From positions 248,001-312,000 of the forward strand of contig NZ_JANUSD010000004.1 in NCBI RefSeq assembly GCF_024793945.1: DNA of 64,000 bases, read 5' to 3'. Under the pieces are notes generated by a model, which did not search any database, was not told where the DNA came from, and saw nothing but the letters and a program-made list of their open reading frames with translations. Numbering within the stretch: the stretch's first letter is position 1; the number at the start of each line of letters is the position of its first letter. This document shows positions 25,101 through 34,212 of the stretch, piece by piece. Made by a program: the position numbers and the translations under genes. This DNA comes from Emticicia fluvialis (GTDB lineage: Bacteria; Bacteroidota; Bacteroidia; Cytophagales; Spirosomataceae).

Positions 25101-25889
25101 ATGATAAAATTAATAGTGAGCGATATGGATGGCACATTGCTCGACGACCACAAACAACTGAATGAAGAATTTTGGGAAATTGAACAGCAGCTGACCGATA
25201 ACGGAATAATATTTGCTATTGCCAGTGGCCGGCAATATTATAACCTGGCCGAAAAATTTGCAAAAATAAAAGATAAGCTGATTTTTCTGGCAGATAACGG
25301 GTCGTATGTTGTGTATCAGGATGAGCAGATACATATTGACTCCCTTGACAAGGACGCAGCCAACAGGTTTATTGAAATAGGCAGAAAGGTAGAGCAGGGC
25401 TATGTAATTGTAAGTGGCAAAAACTCTGCCTATGTTGAAAGTACGGATGAGCGTTTTCTGAGCGAAGCCGGAAATTATTTTAAGCGGATAAAAGTGGTGG
25501 AAGACCTGACCAATTTAGAAGACACGATTCTGAAAGTAACTATCTGCGATTTTAATAACTCTGAAACCAACAGTTATCTGCATTTTAAGGCCTTTGAAAA
25601 CGATTATAAAGTAGCCATTGCCGGGAAAATCTGGTTGGATATAAGCGACTGGGGAGCGAACAAAGGCACAGCGATAAGGAAAATTCAGGAGAAGTTAGGT
25701 ATTTCTTTTGAAGAAACGATGGTGTTTGGCGATTACCTGAATGATATGGAAATGATGACAGCAGGTAAATACAGTTATGCCATGAAAAACGCCCACCCGA
25801 AAATTCTGGAAGCGGCTGGTTTTGTAACCCGCCACACCAATAATGAAAATGGCGTTTTGCAAACCATAAAAGAGATGGGTTTGGTATAA
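25101..25889 (+). CDS. HAD-superfamily sugar-phosphatase-like hydrolase (Cof type)
   Basis: A 262-residue cytosolic hydrolase of the HAD IIB (Cof) type. Motif I is DMDGTLLDD (nucleophile Asp8, general acid Asp10), motif II is ASGRQ, and motif IV is FGDYLNDMEMM with the metal-binding aspartates. The C2B cap lies between motifs II and III. Family members dephosphorylate sugar phosphates, flavin or pyridoxal phosphate; the exact substrate cannot be told. It is monocistronic and ends at a 20-bp terminator stem. Confidence 0.9.
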   Translation: MIKLIVSDMDGTLLDDHKQLNEEFWEIEQQLTDNGIIFAIASGRQYYNLAEKFAKIKDKLIFLADNGSYVVYQDEQIHIDSLDKDAANRFIEIGRKVEQGYVIVSGKNSAYVESTDERFLSEAGNYFKRIKVVEDLTNLEDTILKVTICDFNNSETNSYLHFKAFENDYKVAIAGKIWLDISDWGANKGTAIRKIQEKLGISFEETMVFGDYLNDMEMMTAGKYSYAMKNAHPKILEAAGFVTRHTNNENGVLQTIKEMGLV

Positions 25890-25900
25890 CACCCATACTG

Positions 25901-25954
25901 AATAACAATAAAGGGCAGATGAAGAATTGTTTCAATCTGCCCTTTATTGTTATT
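25901..25954. terminator. Bidirectional terminator, HAD gene / TIM-barrel gene
   Basis: A 20-bp perfect inverted repeat (25901-25920 with 25935-25954) with a 14-base loop lies between convergent genes. Confidence 0.9.
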
Positions 25955-25957
25955 GAA

Positions 25958-26878
25958 TCAGATTTCAAAACTGTCAGATTCCTGATACGCTTTTATGAGC
26001 GCCTGTTCTCCTTCTTTTCCGGGTTTTGAATTACCATGCTCCATCCCAAAAATAAAGGTTTTGTTTTCGGCCTTGCTTTTGTTATAAACATGCTTGAAAA
26101 TGTTTTTGTAGTTAATCTCGCCTGTTGTGGGTTCTTTTCTTCCCGGGTTATCACCAATCTGGAAATAGGCAATTTCGCTCCAGGTCCAGTCAATATGCGG
26201 AATAATGTGGCCTTCATTTTTTTGCATGTGGTAGATATCAAACAATATCTTGCATGACGGACTGTTGACACCCCGGCATATTTCATAGGTTTGGTCTGAG
26301 GTACGCAGAAATAAATTCGGCGAGTCGCTCAACGGTTCAAGAACCATTACAATGCCGTGTGGTTCAAGAATCTCGGCTCCACGGCGCAGGGCATCAATAA
26401 CGTTTCCTGTTTGCACACCAATGGGCAGGTTACGCTCAAAGTCGCCCGGAACAACCGTAACAAATTTGGCATTGCAGCGCTTGGCTACATCAACTGCACG
26501 TTTGCAGCCGTTTAGAAAAATGTCAATATATTCCTTTTTACCGGCGGCCAAAGTATTGGCGCCATTGCCACCTTTATCTACTACAAAGACGCCCATTTGC
26601 ATACCCAGTTTGGCCATTGTTTCGCCAATTTTGGTTTGCATTTCCGGGGTACGCCCCATCATTCCGTTATCTTCAAGTGCTGTGAAGCCTACGTCGGCCA
26701 TAAATTTAAGCTGGTCTATCAAATCTTCTCCTGCCGAATGCCTGAACATACCAAAGTGTGGTGCATACTTTATCTTGAAATTGTTCTGCCCAGCCAAGAA
26801 GTTAATTTTATCAGTAAACGGAACGGCCGAAACCCCTGCTACTGAAAATGTGTTTTTAATAAAATTTCTACGTTTCAT
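25958..26878 (-). CDS. Exported sugar-phosphate isomerase/epimerase-like TIM-barrel protein
   Basis: A 306-residue protein of the AP-endonuclease-2 TIM-barrel family, closest in pattern to hydroxypyruvate isomerase (DVGFTALEDNGM, VMVLEPLSD, KILFDIYHMQ, then FQIGDNPGRKEPTTGEINY, GMEHG). The glutamate and aspartate/histidine metal ligands of the family (Glu in LEPL, Asp and His in DIYHMQ, Glu in GMEHG) are present. The N terminus (KRRNFIKNTF, then a hydrophobic stretch) resembles a Tat or Sec export signal. Export of such an enzyme is common in Bacteroidota. The substrate is unknown. Confidence 0.85.
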   Translation of the reverse strand: MKRRNFIKNTFSVAGVSAVPFTDKINFLAGQNNFKIKYAPHFGMFRHSAGEDLIDQLKFMADVGFTALEDNGMMGRTPEMQTKIGETMAKLGMQMGVFVVDKGGNGANTLAAGKKEYIDIFLNGCKRAVDVAKRCNAKFVTVVPGDFERNLPIGVQTGNVIDALRRGAEILEPHGIVMVLEPLSDSPNLFLRTSDQTYEICRGVNSPSCKILFDIYHMQKNEGHIIPHIDWTWSEIAYFQIGDNPGRKEPTTGEINYKNIFKHVYNKSKAENKTFIFGMEHGNSKPGKEGEQALIKAYQESDSFEI

Positions 26879-26949
26879 TGTTATAGTGTTGAATTAAGAT
26901 GCTTTTAAAAGAGTTCAATAGAAATTACTATTTGCCTGGTGCCATGCAC

Positions 26950-28218
26950 TTACCAGATGGCTTGTATATCATGGCAGCCTCTGGGCATAAAAAGCTTGAA
27001 ATCCTGTTTTTGTAAAGTGGGCTTGTCTCCGTTTTTTACCCGCCAGAATTCAACAGCGCCAAAATGTTTGGCATATACAAAATAATCAAACACGGTAACC
27101 GCCAGATTTTTTCCGCTTTTATCAAAACAGATACTTTTGGGTAGTATTCCGTCAAATTCATAGTTGCTGATGTGGGTTAACCGGCCATCGGAGGTAAACT
27201 TCAAAAGACTTAGAGAGGCCTTTTTGGTTAGTTCTGCACTTTGCCACGGGTAATGTGTTTGTCTGGCATTGGCAACCACAACCAGGCTGCCATCTGGGCT
27301 TAGCGCCAGGCCTTCGGGGTTCTGGCCTACTTTTATCCGTGCTAAAGGCGTATGGTCTGCCTGACCCTCCAAACTAAAACGGATAATAAAAACTTCTCCG
27401 TCTGCGCCATGCTCGTCTTTTTTGGTGTCAACAAGCAAAAAAAACTTTCCATCAGCAGTAAACTGCCCGACACCGGGAGAAGAACCGACCTTGAGCGATT
27501 TACCTTGTAATTCCAAGCGGATAATTTTATTACTTGGCCCATCGCGCGTGGTTTTTACCAGAGCAATTTCGCGCTTGTCGGCCAGAGTAATAGCAAGGTA
27601 ATTACCCCCCGGATGCCAATTAACATCTGTCATTTTACCTGAAGGCAAGCCCTGAGGTTTATGGATTATCCTGACGGGTTTCCCGTTCTGGTCTAACTCA
27701 AGAACCTGAAGCTCTTTTCCTTCTTCTTCTGAACAGATGGCAAGGTAGTCGCCCTGAGGGCTCATTGAAATTCCGGCTGGGTTTCTGCCCGTCGGGAATT
27801 TATATAATACTTTCGGATTACCGATATCTGCAATATCTATTACTGAGATAAATCCACCGGGTGACAGGTCTTCCTGTATATTTTTTACTTCATTAACGTT
27901 ATCGGCGATTATGCCCCGGCTTTCCAAAACATAGGCAAGACGATGTCTCTGCGACACAACCATACTTTTGGAACGGTTGACTACCGAAGTAGAAACCATA
28001 AAGCTGCGGGCGTCATCATAAGACGTGCCTAACGGAAGCCGAATGGACACAAAAGCGTCTTTTGCTCCTTTTTCTTTATATAATTTGCCATCAAAAATTG
28101 CAGAGGCTGCCTGGTCTGCATCTGAAACAGCAATTAACCCTTTGGCCTCAAACTCTAAACTCTGCGAAAAAGAAGTAATACTAACAAACAGAAATACATA
28201 GGGTAGGAGGTTCTTCAT
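26950..28218 (-). CDS. Secreted beta-propeller (lactonase/YncE-like) protein
   Basis: A 422-residue exported protein with signal peptide 1-18 (cleavage near SFS-Q). Repeated propeller blades are visible, for example GRNPAGISMSPQGDYLAIC, DVNWHPGGNYLAITL and GQNPEGLALSPDGSLVVVAN, each with the GxxPxGxxxSPDG pattern of seven-bladed lactonase-like propellers. There is no catalytic signature I can assign, so it may only bind. It lies 71 bp downstream of no close partner but upstream of the TIM-barrel gene on the same strand, so a shared transcript is possible. Confidence 0.75.
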   Translation of the reverse strand: MKNLLPYVFLFVSITSFSQSLEFEAKGLIAVSDADQAASAIFDGKLYKEKGAKDAFVSIRLPLGTSYDDARSFMVSTSVVNRSKSMVVSQRHRLAYVLESRGIIADNVNEVKNIQEDLSPGGFISVIDIADIGNPKVLYKFPTGRNPAGISMSPQGDYLAICSEEEGKELQVLELDQNGKPVRIIHKPQGLPSGKMTDVNWHPGGNYLAITLADKREIALVKTTRDGPSNKIIRLELQGKSLKVGSSPGVGQFTADGKFFLLVDTKKDEHGADGEVFIIRFSLEGQADHTPLARIKVGQNPEGLALSPDGSLVVVANARQTHYPWQSAELTKKASLSLLKFTSDGRLTHISNYEFDGILPKSICFDKSGKNLAVTVFDYFVYAKHFGAVEFWRVKNGDKPTLQKQDFKLFMPRGCHDIQAIW

Positions 28219-28276
28219 AATTAGTATAACTTTGGTTTAATGCAAAAACAAAGGGTATGGTTACCAAAAGACCCTG

Positions 28277-28594
28277 TTAACTTTCTGCATCATAAACCAC
28301 TACTTTCTCCCACAGGTGCGAGTATTTTTCAACAAAAGCAAGGTGGTCGGGGTCGGTCTGATACGCCGCCTGTTGCTCTGGGGTATCGAACACAAAGGTG
28401 ATTGAAAACTGATAAGAAGAGTCAATAACAGCGCGGTTGGTATCTGCAGGCAAGCCTACGTAGGCAGTCTGAATTAAATCAATTTTTGATAGTTCAAGCA
28501 AACCTGCGTGCAATGCTTTGTGGTCTGCCTCATTAGTTTTGTCTTTTAACCAGAAAAATACAGTGTGTACGAATCCTTTTTTCAGATTAGCCAT
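28277..28594 (-). CDS. Dabb family (stress-responsive alpha/beta barrel) protein
   Basis: A 105-residue cytosolic protein. The pattern HTVFFWLKDKT at the N terminus, then TAYVGLPADT and a C-terminal DHLAFVEKYSHLWEKVVVYD is that of the Dabb dimeric ferredoxin-like fold. Function in bacteria is mostly unknown. It begins 28 bases after the lipase-like gene ends and precedes the propeller gene by 58 bp, so a three-gene leftward unit is likely. Confidence 0.88.
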   Translation of the reverse strand: MANLKKGFVHTVFFWLKDKTNEADHKALHAGLLELSKIDLIQTAYVGLPADTNRAVIDSSYQFSITFVFDTPEQQAAYQTDPDHLAFVEKYSHLWEKVVVYDAES

Positions 28595-28621
28595 GTCAAA
28601 AAAGTGTTTTTTATTGTTTAA

Positions 28622-29812
28622 TTATTGATAGGATGCAAAAAATGAAATGGTGCTGGTAAGAAAAGACTCAACAGATGAACTATGCGTGCCATTGTTTATA
28701 CCTATGAGCTTTACGTTAGTGGCTCCTTTTTTCAACATGGCGTCATAAGCGGTTTGCGAATTGAAAAAAGGTACATAAGTATCAGCGGTGCCGTGTACCA
28801 GTTGTGTTGGGGTTTTGGGTTTCCAGTCAAAAATATCATTGTCTTTTACTGCATTCATTAATGCGGTGTCAGAACCGTTTGCAAGACTTTGTTTCAGGGC
28901 ATCGGTCAGAATAGTATTAAAACTTACCGAAATGTTTGCGTTTTGCTTGTCTTTCTGAATCTGGCTGGCGTAAGGTTCAATAAAATAGCTTGTTAAAGGC
29001 CTGTTAAGTTTATAGATGCGGTCGTAGGTAAGTAATACCCAGATGTACGAAGCATTGTAGCCCGGGTTACCGTCTGTGGTGGTTGAGGCAATGGTTTTAA
29101 AACTAAGCGTTTTGTTGTATGCGCCTGCCCCACAGCTTGACGCCTTCAAGTTAAACTCGTTTGTGGTTTCTTCTTCTATTTTTTTCTGTAAAGCCAAAGT
29201 AGCAAAACCACCCTCTGAGTATCCGCCTAAAAATAGATTGTTGTTCCAGTTTATTTTTTCTTTGGCTATAAACTCTTTGGCAGCGCGTAGCATATCCAGG
29301 CTGGCAGTGGCCAGTCCTTCGCGGTGTTCGTATGTATGAGGCAAATTATTGCTTGCGCCATAGCCGATGTAATCCGGGGCGGCTACAATATAACCCAGAG
29401 TAGCTACCAGAGAAACCAGAGAGCCTTCGCCATCGCTTGTAAAGTAAGACGGGGCGTCTTCGTCATTAAAAATAGTGCCATGCTGGTAACTTACCAACGG
29501 ATATGCCGCCGTACGATTGGATATTACCGGCACAACCAGTGCACCGGAGGCCTGTATCTCGGTACCATCGGTATTTTTAGTTTTATATACCAGCTTGTAT
29601 TGCTTTACGCCACCTTGTATAAATAAGGCAAATGCCTGGCCCTGAGTGCCAAGCGAGGCAATAAGCTGGTCTTTTGAATATTCTTTAACTAAGGTAGAAC
29701 TAACAAGTGTAACAGCCTGCGGACTGGGTTCTGAGGTTGTTTTTTCGCATGACCACGTAAAAACAGCAAGTGTGATGGATAAAAAGAAATACTTTAAGAA
29801 TCTGTTTTTCAT
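28622..29812 (-). CDS. Lipase-like alpha/beta-hydrolase lipoprotein
   Basis: A 396-residue lipoprotein: signal sequence ending in a lipobox-like VFTWSC. The body is an alpha/beta hydrolase related to secretory lipases: the nucleophile elbow is GGYSEGG (GxSxG), the acid may be the Asp of HGTADTYVPF and the histidine that of NNGTHSSS. The frame opens at a TTG at 29830, but the -7 box at 29833-29840 places transcription start close to 29826, so ATG 29812 is used. It is the first gene of the leftward unit with the Dabb protein and the propeller. Confidence 0.82.
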   Translation of the reverse strand: MKNRFLKYFFLSITLAVFTWSCEKTTSEPSPQAVTLVSSTLVKEYSKDQLIASLGTQGQAFALFIQGGVKQYKLVYKTKNTDGTEIQASGALVVPVISNRTAAYPLVSYQHGTIFNDEDAPSYFTSDGEGSLVSLVATLGYIVAAPDYIGYGASNNLPHTYEHREGLATASLDMLRAAKEFIAKEKINWNNNLFLGGYSEGGFATLALQKKIEEETTNEFNLKASSCGAGAYNKTLSFKTIASTTTDGNPGYNASYIWVLLTYDRIYKLNRPLTSYFIEPYASQIQKDKQNANISVSFNTILTDALKQSLANGSDTALMNAVKDNDIFDWKPKTPTQLVHGTADTYVPFFNSQTAYDAMLKKGATNVKLIGINNGTHSSSVESFLTSTISFFASYQ

Positions 29813-29832
29813 GTTGTTAGAGATTGTCAAGA

Positions 29833-29840
29833 CAAAGTTA
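29833..29840 (-). promoter_or_regulatory. Candidate -7 box of the lipase-like gene
   Basis: Minus-strand TAACTTTG matches TAnnTTTG about 20 bases before ATG 29812; no clear -33 box. Confidence 0.45.
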
Positions 29841-29971
29841 TTAAATTAATTGGATAAGGCTCAGCCGTAAACCCCCTTTTTTGAGCCTTGATTGGTATTT
29901 TAGGTTTGCGTTTTTCTTTTGCCGGCTGGCCTGTCAATGCTGTATCATCATTGTGTTAATGCGGTTCTGAA

Positions 29972-30005
29972 CAAAAAAAGCTGAAATGCCATTGCATGTC
30001 AGCTT
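29972..30005 (-). terminator. Terminator of the dienoyl-CoA-reductase-like SDR gene
   Basis: On the minus strand a 12-bp stem with one mismatch (30005-29994 with 29989-29978) and 4-base loop is followed by seven T. Confidence 0.75.
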
Positions 30006-30035
30006 GTAAGCTCAGGGCAAAAGGTTTGGTTGCCT

Positions 30036-30941
30036 TTACTCGTCTTTTTTGCTTTTGGTGTTCGACTTGATTGCCGCCTGAATGATATCCCACATTTCGC
30101 CGGGAATGGCACCCAGATGGTTAAATTGCCCTGCGCCGTTCAGCCATTCGCCACCGTCTATGGTTACCACTTCTCCGTTTATGTAGGAAGAAAAATCTGA
30201 TAACAGGTAAGCAGCCAGATTGGCCAGTTCCTGATGTTCGCCAACGCGCTTCAGAGGCACATTGCCAAAGTCTGAAAATCTTTCTCTGAGATGCTCTGGG
30301 AATGCATCTACTGGAAACAGCCTGTCCCATGCACCTTTGGTTGGAAAAGGCCCCGGTGCAATGGCATTAAACCTGATTCCATATTTTGCCCATTCAACCG
30401 CCAGGCTTCTTGTCATTGATAACACGCCAGCCTTTGCCATGGCTGATGGCACAACAAATGCAGAGCCTGTCCAGCTATAGGTGGTTATAATGCTTAATAC
30501 ATTTGCCTTTTGTTGGGTTTCAATCCAGTGTTTACCAAAGGCGAGCGTGCAGTAATAAGTTCCTTTTAATACAATGTCTACAACAGTATCAATGGCGCGG
30601 TGCGATAGCCGCTCGGTAGGTGATATAAAGTTGCCCGCTGCATTGTTTAGTAAACCGTCTACTTTGCCAAATTCGGCAATGGCTTTGTCTTTCATGGCTT
30701 CAATGGCGCCGTAGTCGCGCACATCGCAGGCTATAGGTAATATTTTGCCACCAGTTTCGCTGGCCAGCTCATGTGCGGTTTCTTCCAGTACATTCAGTTT
30801 CCGGCTTGTTATTACTACGTTTGCACCCAACTGCAGAAAATATTTTGTCATTGATTTGCCCAGACCTGTGCCACCACCTGTTACCACAAAGGTTTTACCT
30901 TCTAGTGCGCCGTCTCTCAGCATTGGTTCGTTATAAGCCAT
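30036..30941 (-). CDS. SDR oxidoreductase, 2,4-dienoyl-CoA reductase-like
   Basis: A 301-residue classical-fold SDR. The NADP-binding motif TGGGTGLGKS, LLNNAAGNF and FNAIAPGPFPTKGA fit the dienoyl-CoA reductase (DECR2/FadH-type SDR) branch, and the C-terminal GEVVTIDGGEWL is typical. At the usual YxxxK position the sequence is SAMAK, so the catalytic tyrosine is replaced by serine while the lysine remains; peroxisomal DECR members show the same loss. A role in unsaturated fatty acid oxidation is therefore likely. It is transcribed alone, between its own terminator and that of yceI. Confidence 0.85.
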   Translation of the reverse strand: MAYNEPMLRDGALEGKTFVVTGGGTGLGKSMTKYFLQLGANVVITSRKLNVLEETAHELASETGGKILPIACDVRDYGAIEAMKDKAIAEFGKVDGLLNNAAGNFISPTERLSHRAIDTVVDIVLKGTYYCTLAFGKHWIETQQKANVLSIITTYSWTGSAFVVPSAMAKAGVLSMTRSLAVEWAKYGIRFNAIAPGPFPTKGAWDRLFPVDAFPEHLRERFSDFGNVPLKRVGEHQELANLAAYLLSDFSSYINGEVVTIDGGEWLNGAGQFNHLGAIPGEMWDIIQAAIKSNTKSKKDE

Positions 30942-31020
30942 TTTTGGTATCGTTTTTAATTGTTGATTTGTATTATTTCAAGAAAAATTTAGGCGAAATA
31001 ATTTTTGTAAAGCTAAAATA

Positions 31021-31057
31021 AAAAAGCCACAGATGAAACATTCATCTGTGGCTTTTT
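31021..31057 (-). terminator. Terminator of the yceI-type gene
   Basis: A 17-bp perfect stem (31021-31037 with 31041-31057) with 3-base loop and A/T-rich arm ends. It sits between the YceI and SDR genes and acts on leftward transcription. Confidence 0.85.
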
Positions 31058-31087
31058 CGAAACGAATACTCTAAAATCTGCTAACAA

Positions 31088-31699
31088 TTATTTAGCAGCT
31101 ACCAACTTCACATCAACAAGGAAATTATCGTGGATAGCTTTGTCGCCAATGGCATCAAAGAATGATTTTGACGCATATTTGCTACCGAATTTAGTGCGGT
31201 CAACCTCAAATTTGGCTGTAGCAGTAGCAGAACCTTTTTTATCTACACTTACGGTAGCAGGAAACGTGATAGCCTGGGTAACACCATTGATAGTAAGGTT
31301 ACCAGCAATATCATAGTTAGCGCCACCTTTAGGTGTAGCTTTAGTGATTTTAAAGCTGGCTGTTGGGTATTTTGCTGCATCAAAGAAATCAGGGGCTTTC
31401 AGGTGGCCTGTTAGTTTAGCGTTGTATTCTGCATCTTTCAGGTCTACCACTTTAATGCTGTTGATGTCAATTACAAAATCTCCACCAACCAGTTTGTCGC
31501 CATCAACGGCAAGGTTACCACTTTGAATGTTGATAGTACCGTTGTGTTCACCGGTAATTTTTTTACCAATCCAGTTAAAAGAGCTGGCTTTGGTGTCTAC
31601 TTTTAATGTTTGTGGGCCTTTTTTACCATTATCGGCCAGCGCTGAAAAACTTACTAAACCTGCAACTGCAACTGTAAATAAACTTCTGATAATTTTCAT
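31088..31699 (-). CDS. YceI family periplasmic lipid-binding protein
   Basis: A 203-residue exported protein: signal peptide 1-22 (cleavage after SALA). The YceI lipocalin-like barrel is recognisable from VDTKASSFNWIGKK, AKLTGHLKAPDFFDAAKYPTASF, GNLTINGVTQAITFP and VDRTKFGSKYA. YceI proteins bind isoprenoids or other lipids in the periplasm. It lies 110 bp downstream of a MarR regulator on the same strand, with an inverted repeat in between, so MarR control is plausible. Confidence 0.92.
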   Translation of the reverse strand: MKIIRSLFTVAVAGLVSFSALADNGKKGPQTLKVDTKASSFNWIGKKITGEHNGTINIQSGNLAVDGDKLVGGDFVIDINSIKVVDLKDAEYNAKLTGHLKAPDFFDAAKYPTASFKITKATPKGGANYDIAGNLTINGVTQAITFPATVSVDKKGSATATAKFEVDRTKFGSKYASKSFFDAIGDKAIHDNFLVDVKLVAAK

Positions 31700-31746
31700 T
31701 GGTTTTGAAATTTAATTTTAAAAAGTAATTAATTAATTTAAATTCT

Positions 31747-31775
31747 TTATAATCAATAGATTAAGTAGATTATAA
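31747..31775. repeat. Inverted repeat upstream of the yceI-type gene
   Basis: TTATAATC (31747-31754) and GATTATAA (31768-31775) form a perfect 8-bp inverted repeat with a 13-base spacer, 48 bases upstream of the yceI start. A regulator-binding site is possible. Confidence 0.4.
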
Positions 31776-31809
31776 CATCCTTGTTTTAATGACCTATTCC
31801 TGATTAGGC

Positions 31810-32268
31810 TTATTGGCTGTTTCTGAGTTTATCAAGTAAATTACTCAGGGCTTCGGCTTCTTCCGGTGTCAGGTTTGAAAATGTCGACTCCCAGCTTTCC
31901 TGCAGTACATCTATTTCTTCTAATACTTCCAGGCCTTTGTCTGTGATACGAACATCACACGCACGTCTGTCATCCTTGTTGTCGCATCTGGTAGCCAAAC
32001 CCTTCAGCAGAAGTTTATCAACCAGCCTTGACGCATTAGACATCTTATCCAGCATTCGGTCTATAATACCGTTAACAGTAATCGGATTCGGATATTGCCC
32101 CCTCAAAATTCTGAGTACGTTGTATTGCTGAGCCGTCAGGTCAAACGGTTTCAGAATATTCATGTGGTCGCTGTTCATCCAGTTATTGGTAAACAGTATA
32201 TTCACTACCAGTTTCTGATACGGGCTCTTAAAAGGTTTTTGTTGTTTTATGTCTTTTTCTATCGACAT
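31810..32268 (-). CDS. MarR family transcriptional regulator
   Basis: A 152-residue winged-helix regulator. The N-terminal dimerisation helices are followed by LTAQQYNVLRIL, the recognition region ITVNGIIDRMLDKMSNASRLVDKLL, and the wing KDDRRACDVRITDKG. MarR proteins usually repress their own and a neighbouring gene and respond to small molecules. Its immediate downstream neighbour encodes a YceI protein. A palindrome 38 bases upstream of its start overlaps a TATAATTG -7-like box, consistent with autoregulation. Confidence 0.92.
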   Translation of the reverse strand: MSIEKDIKQQKPFKSPYQKLVVNILFTNNWMNSDHMNILKPFDLTAQQYNVLRILRGQYPNPITVNGIIDRMLDKMSNASRLVDKLLLKGLATRCDNKDDRRACDVRITDKGLEVLEEIDVLQESWESTFSNLTPEEAEALSNLLDKLRNSQ

Positions 32269-32305
32269 CTCTCTTCTCTAACTGAGTGTTATAAAGTATT
32301 TCAAT

Positions 32306-32323
32306 TATATGTTAGTACATATA
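32306..32323. promoter_or_regulatory. Candidate MarR operator
   Basis: TATATGT-TAGT-ACATATA, a perfect 7-bp inverted repeat, lies 38 bases upstream of marR and overlaps a minus-strand -7-like box TATAATTG (32302-32309). Size and symmetry suit a MarR dimer. Confidence 0.5.
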
Positions 32324-32367
32324 TTACAAGTGTCAATGAATTTTAGTTCCTGTATCTGAAAAAAAAA

Positions 32368-34212
32368 TTATCGGAGAGGTATGATTGTTGGAGCAGAAAT
32401 GTCAAAATCGCGGAGACGAAGTGGCTGGATGCCGTCAAAAGCCAAGCGAAGATTTGAGCTAATGGCAGGTATATTAGGATAATAGCCAACACGGATCTGA
32501 AAAGTTTTTATAGTAAGGTTTTCATTCCTGAACCTGAGGCCCACACCGTATCCTCTATACAAAGTGCTTGAAAAAAGTTTTGAATCGCTCAAACTTACCA
32601 GGCCAAAATTGGCAAAAGTAAAATAGGCTATTCTGAAACCCAACAGACTTTTTTTAGAGAATAAGACAGATTCCAGCCCGAGCGTCAGTCGTTTGTCACC
32701 GATGAGGGCGTTACTGTTGACACCGATAATGCCGTCTTGCCCGCTTATGTTCAGATAATCAACCGGGTCGCGGTTAATGCCATAAGTAAAGCCAAGATTA
32801 ATAAAATTACGCGACTGCACCTGCCCCAACCGCATCAACGGGCTGAAATAATAGCTTTGAAAGCTAAGAATCCCCTGTTGGGTGGTTTTTTTCTTGAAAT
32901 AAGTACCTGCACTGGCCAGAAAATAAAGGTATCCGTGATTACGGCTCAGATACGTACCATTGGCATACTGAAGCGCAGCGTATTGGCGTCCGCCAAATTC
33001 TGTTTCTTCGCGGCCTACTGTCAGCGAGTGCAGGCTGCCGGTTGGTACGTCTTCGGTTCGTCCGAAACCATAAATAAGTACGTCTCTTTTATAATTTCTG
33101 GTTGAATAACCAATGCTGATTAGGGTTGTGTTGCGGTCCCAGTAAATTTTGTTGGTGTCTGCTCTTACCTCCGGTCTTGTTTTGTAATCGTAGCTTAAAT
33201 TACGGGCGGCTATAATAAGTCTCTGATTATTATTAAAGCTTTTGAGCTTAAAGGCTCGGCCATACCACAGGTCAGAGTAATAATAGCCTGTCTGATAAAC
33301 CATTTCTTTATCTGTTGGCGAGTTTCCAAGTTTTTTATATTCTCTTAATTTGTAATAACCCAGCTCAACGGCTCCTGCGTTTTTGGTTTCTACTGTTAGA
33401 AATGGACGGGATACCCTGATTGAATACTGGCTTAGGTCTCGTTCATAAATAGCGCTCATTTGCCCCGTAACAAATGATTTGCCAATGTAGGGTATCGTAT
33501 AAATGCTTCTGTAACCCAGGGGCTGGTAGGGGTCGTCTTTCCGCCAGGTGGCTCTGTTAAGAAATGAATGGCCCGTACCCAGGAAATTCCGGTCTTCAAT
33601 GCCAAATCTGAAATCGTTTATGCCGCTGGCAGAGGCATCTACATTTATAGACCATACATCTTGCACCAATACCACAACTTCAACCATTTCTTCGCTGGTC
33701 TCACTAAGGTTTACCAATATGCGTGCGTCATGGATACTAGGGTTAGCCCGCAAAAGGCGTTCGGTATCTTTTAAATATTGCGGCACAAGTTTATCGCCTT
33801 CGCCAAACAATAAAAAAGATCTTCTGATAATGCCTTCTCTAGTGTTTCTGTGCAGATTTTTGCTAAGAAAACGCTCAAATCTGTCGCCCCGTCGGGTGGT
33901 GTCATTCACTGTCGGCCCAAAAATGTCTAACTGCCTTATGGTAACTTTCTCAATTATTTTGCCTTTGTATATCTCAAACGGATTCGCATCCAGTTTGTTA
34001 ATTTCGTTTTTCAGGGCATTGGTATTATACACATCTCTAAACAAAAAACCATAGAATTGCCTCCCTATCCGGCTTTGCTCCATTCTGGTTTTTAGTTTGG
34101 TATACATGACACTATCCTTGGCAGACTTGTCGCTGTCAAATTTTTTGTAGTCAGGGGTTTGTCCGAAAATGTAATGAGAAACCAATAAAAATATAAAGGT
34201 CCAATTCTTCAT
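32368..34212 (-). CDS. Outer-membrane barrel protein with POTRA-like region
   Basis: A 614-residue exported protein. The signal peptide spans residues 1-18 when started at ATG 34212; the frame is open back to 34251 but those residues are not signal-like. A POTRA-like segment (VTIRQLDIFGPTVND, then REGIIRRSFLLFGEGD, NPSIHDARILVNLSE) is followed by a C-terminal barrel of amphipathic strands (GIEDRNFLGTGHSF marks its start). This is the layout of Omp85-type proteins, though it is shorter and has fewer POTRA repeats than BamA. Probably an outer-membrane transporter or assembly factor; no partner genes. Confidence 0.75.
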   Translation of the reverse strand: MKNWTFIFLLVSHYIFGQTPDYKKFDSDKSAKDSVMYTKLKTRMEQSRIGRQFYGFLFRDVYNTNALKNEINKLDANPFEIYKGKIIEKVTIRQLDIFGPTVNDTTRRGDRFERFLSKNLHRNTREGIIRRSFLLFGEGDKLVPQYLKDTERLLRANPSIHDARILVNLSETSEEMVEVVVLVQDVWSINVDASASGINDFRFGIEDRNFLGTGHSFLNRATWRKDDPYQPLGYRSIYTIPYIGKSFVTGQMSAIYERDLSQYSIRVSRPFLTVETKNAGAVELGYYKLREYKKLGNSPTDKEMVYQTGYYYSDLWYGRAFKLKSFNNNQRLIIAARNLSYDYKTRPEVRADTNKIYWDRNTTLISIGYSTRNYKRDVLIYGFGRTEDVPTGSLHSLTVGREETEFGGRQYAALQYANGTYLSRNHGYLYFLASAGTYFKKKTTQQGILSFQSYYFSPLMRLGQVQSRNFINLGFTYGINRDPVDYLNISGQDGIIGVNSNALIGDKRLTLGLESVLFSKKSLLGFRIAYFTFANFGLVSLSDSKLFSSTLYRGYGVGLRFRNENLTIKTFQIRVGYYPNIPAISSNLRLAFDGIQPLRLRDFDISAPTIIPLR

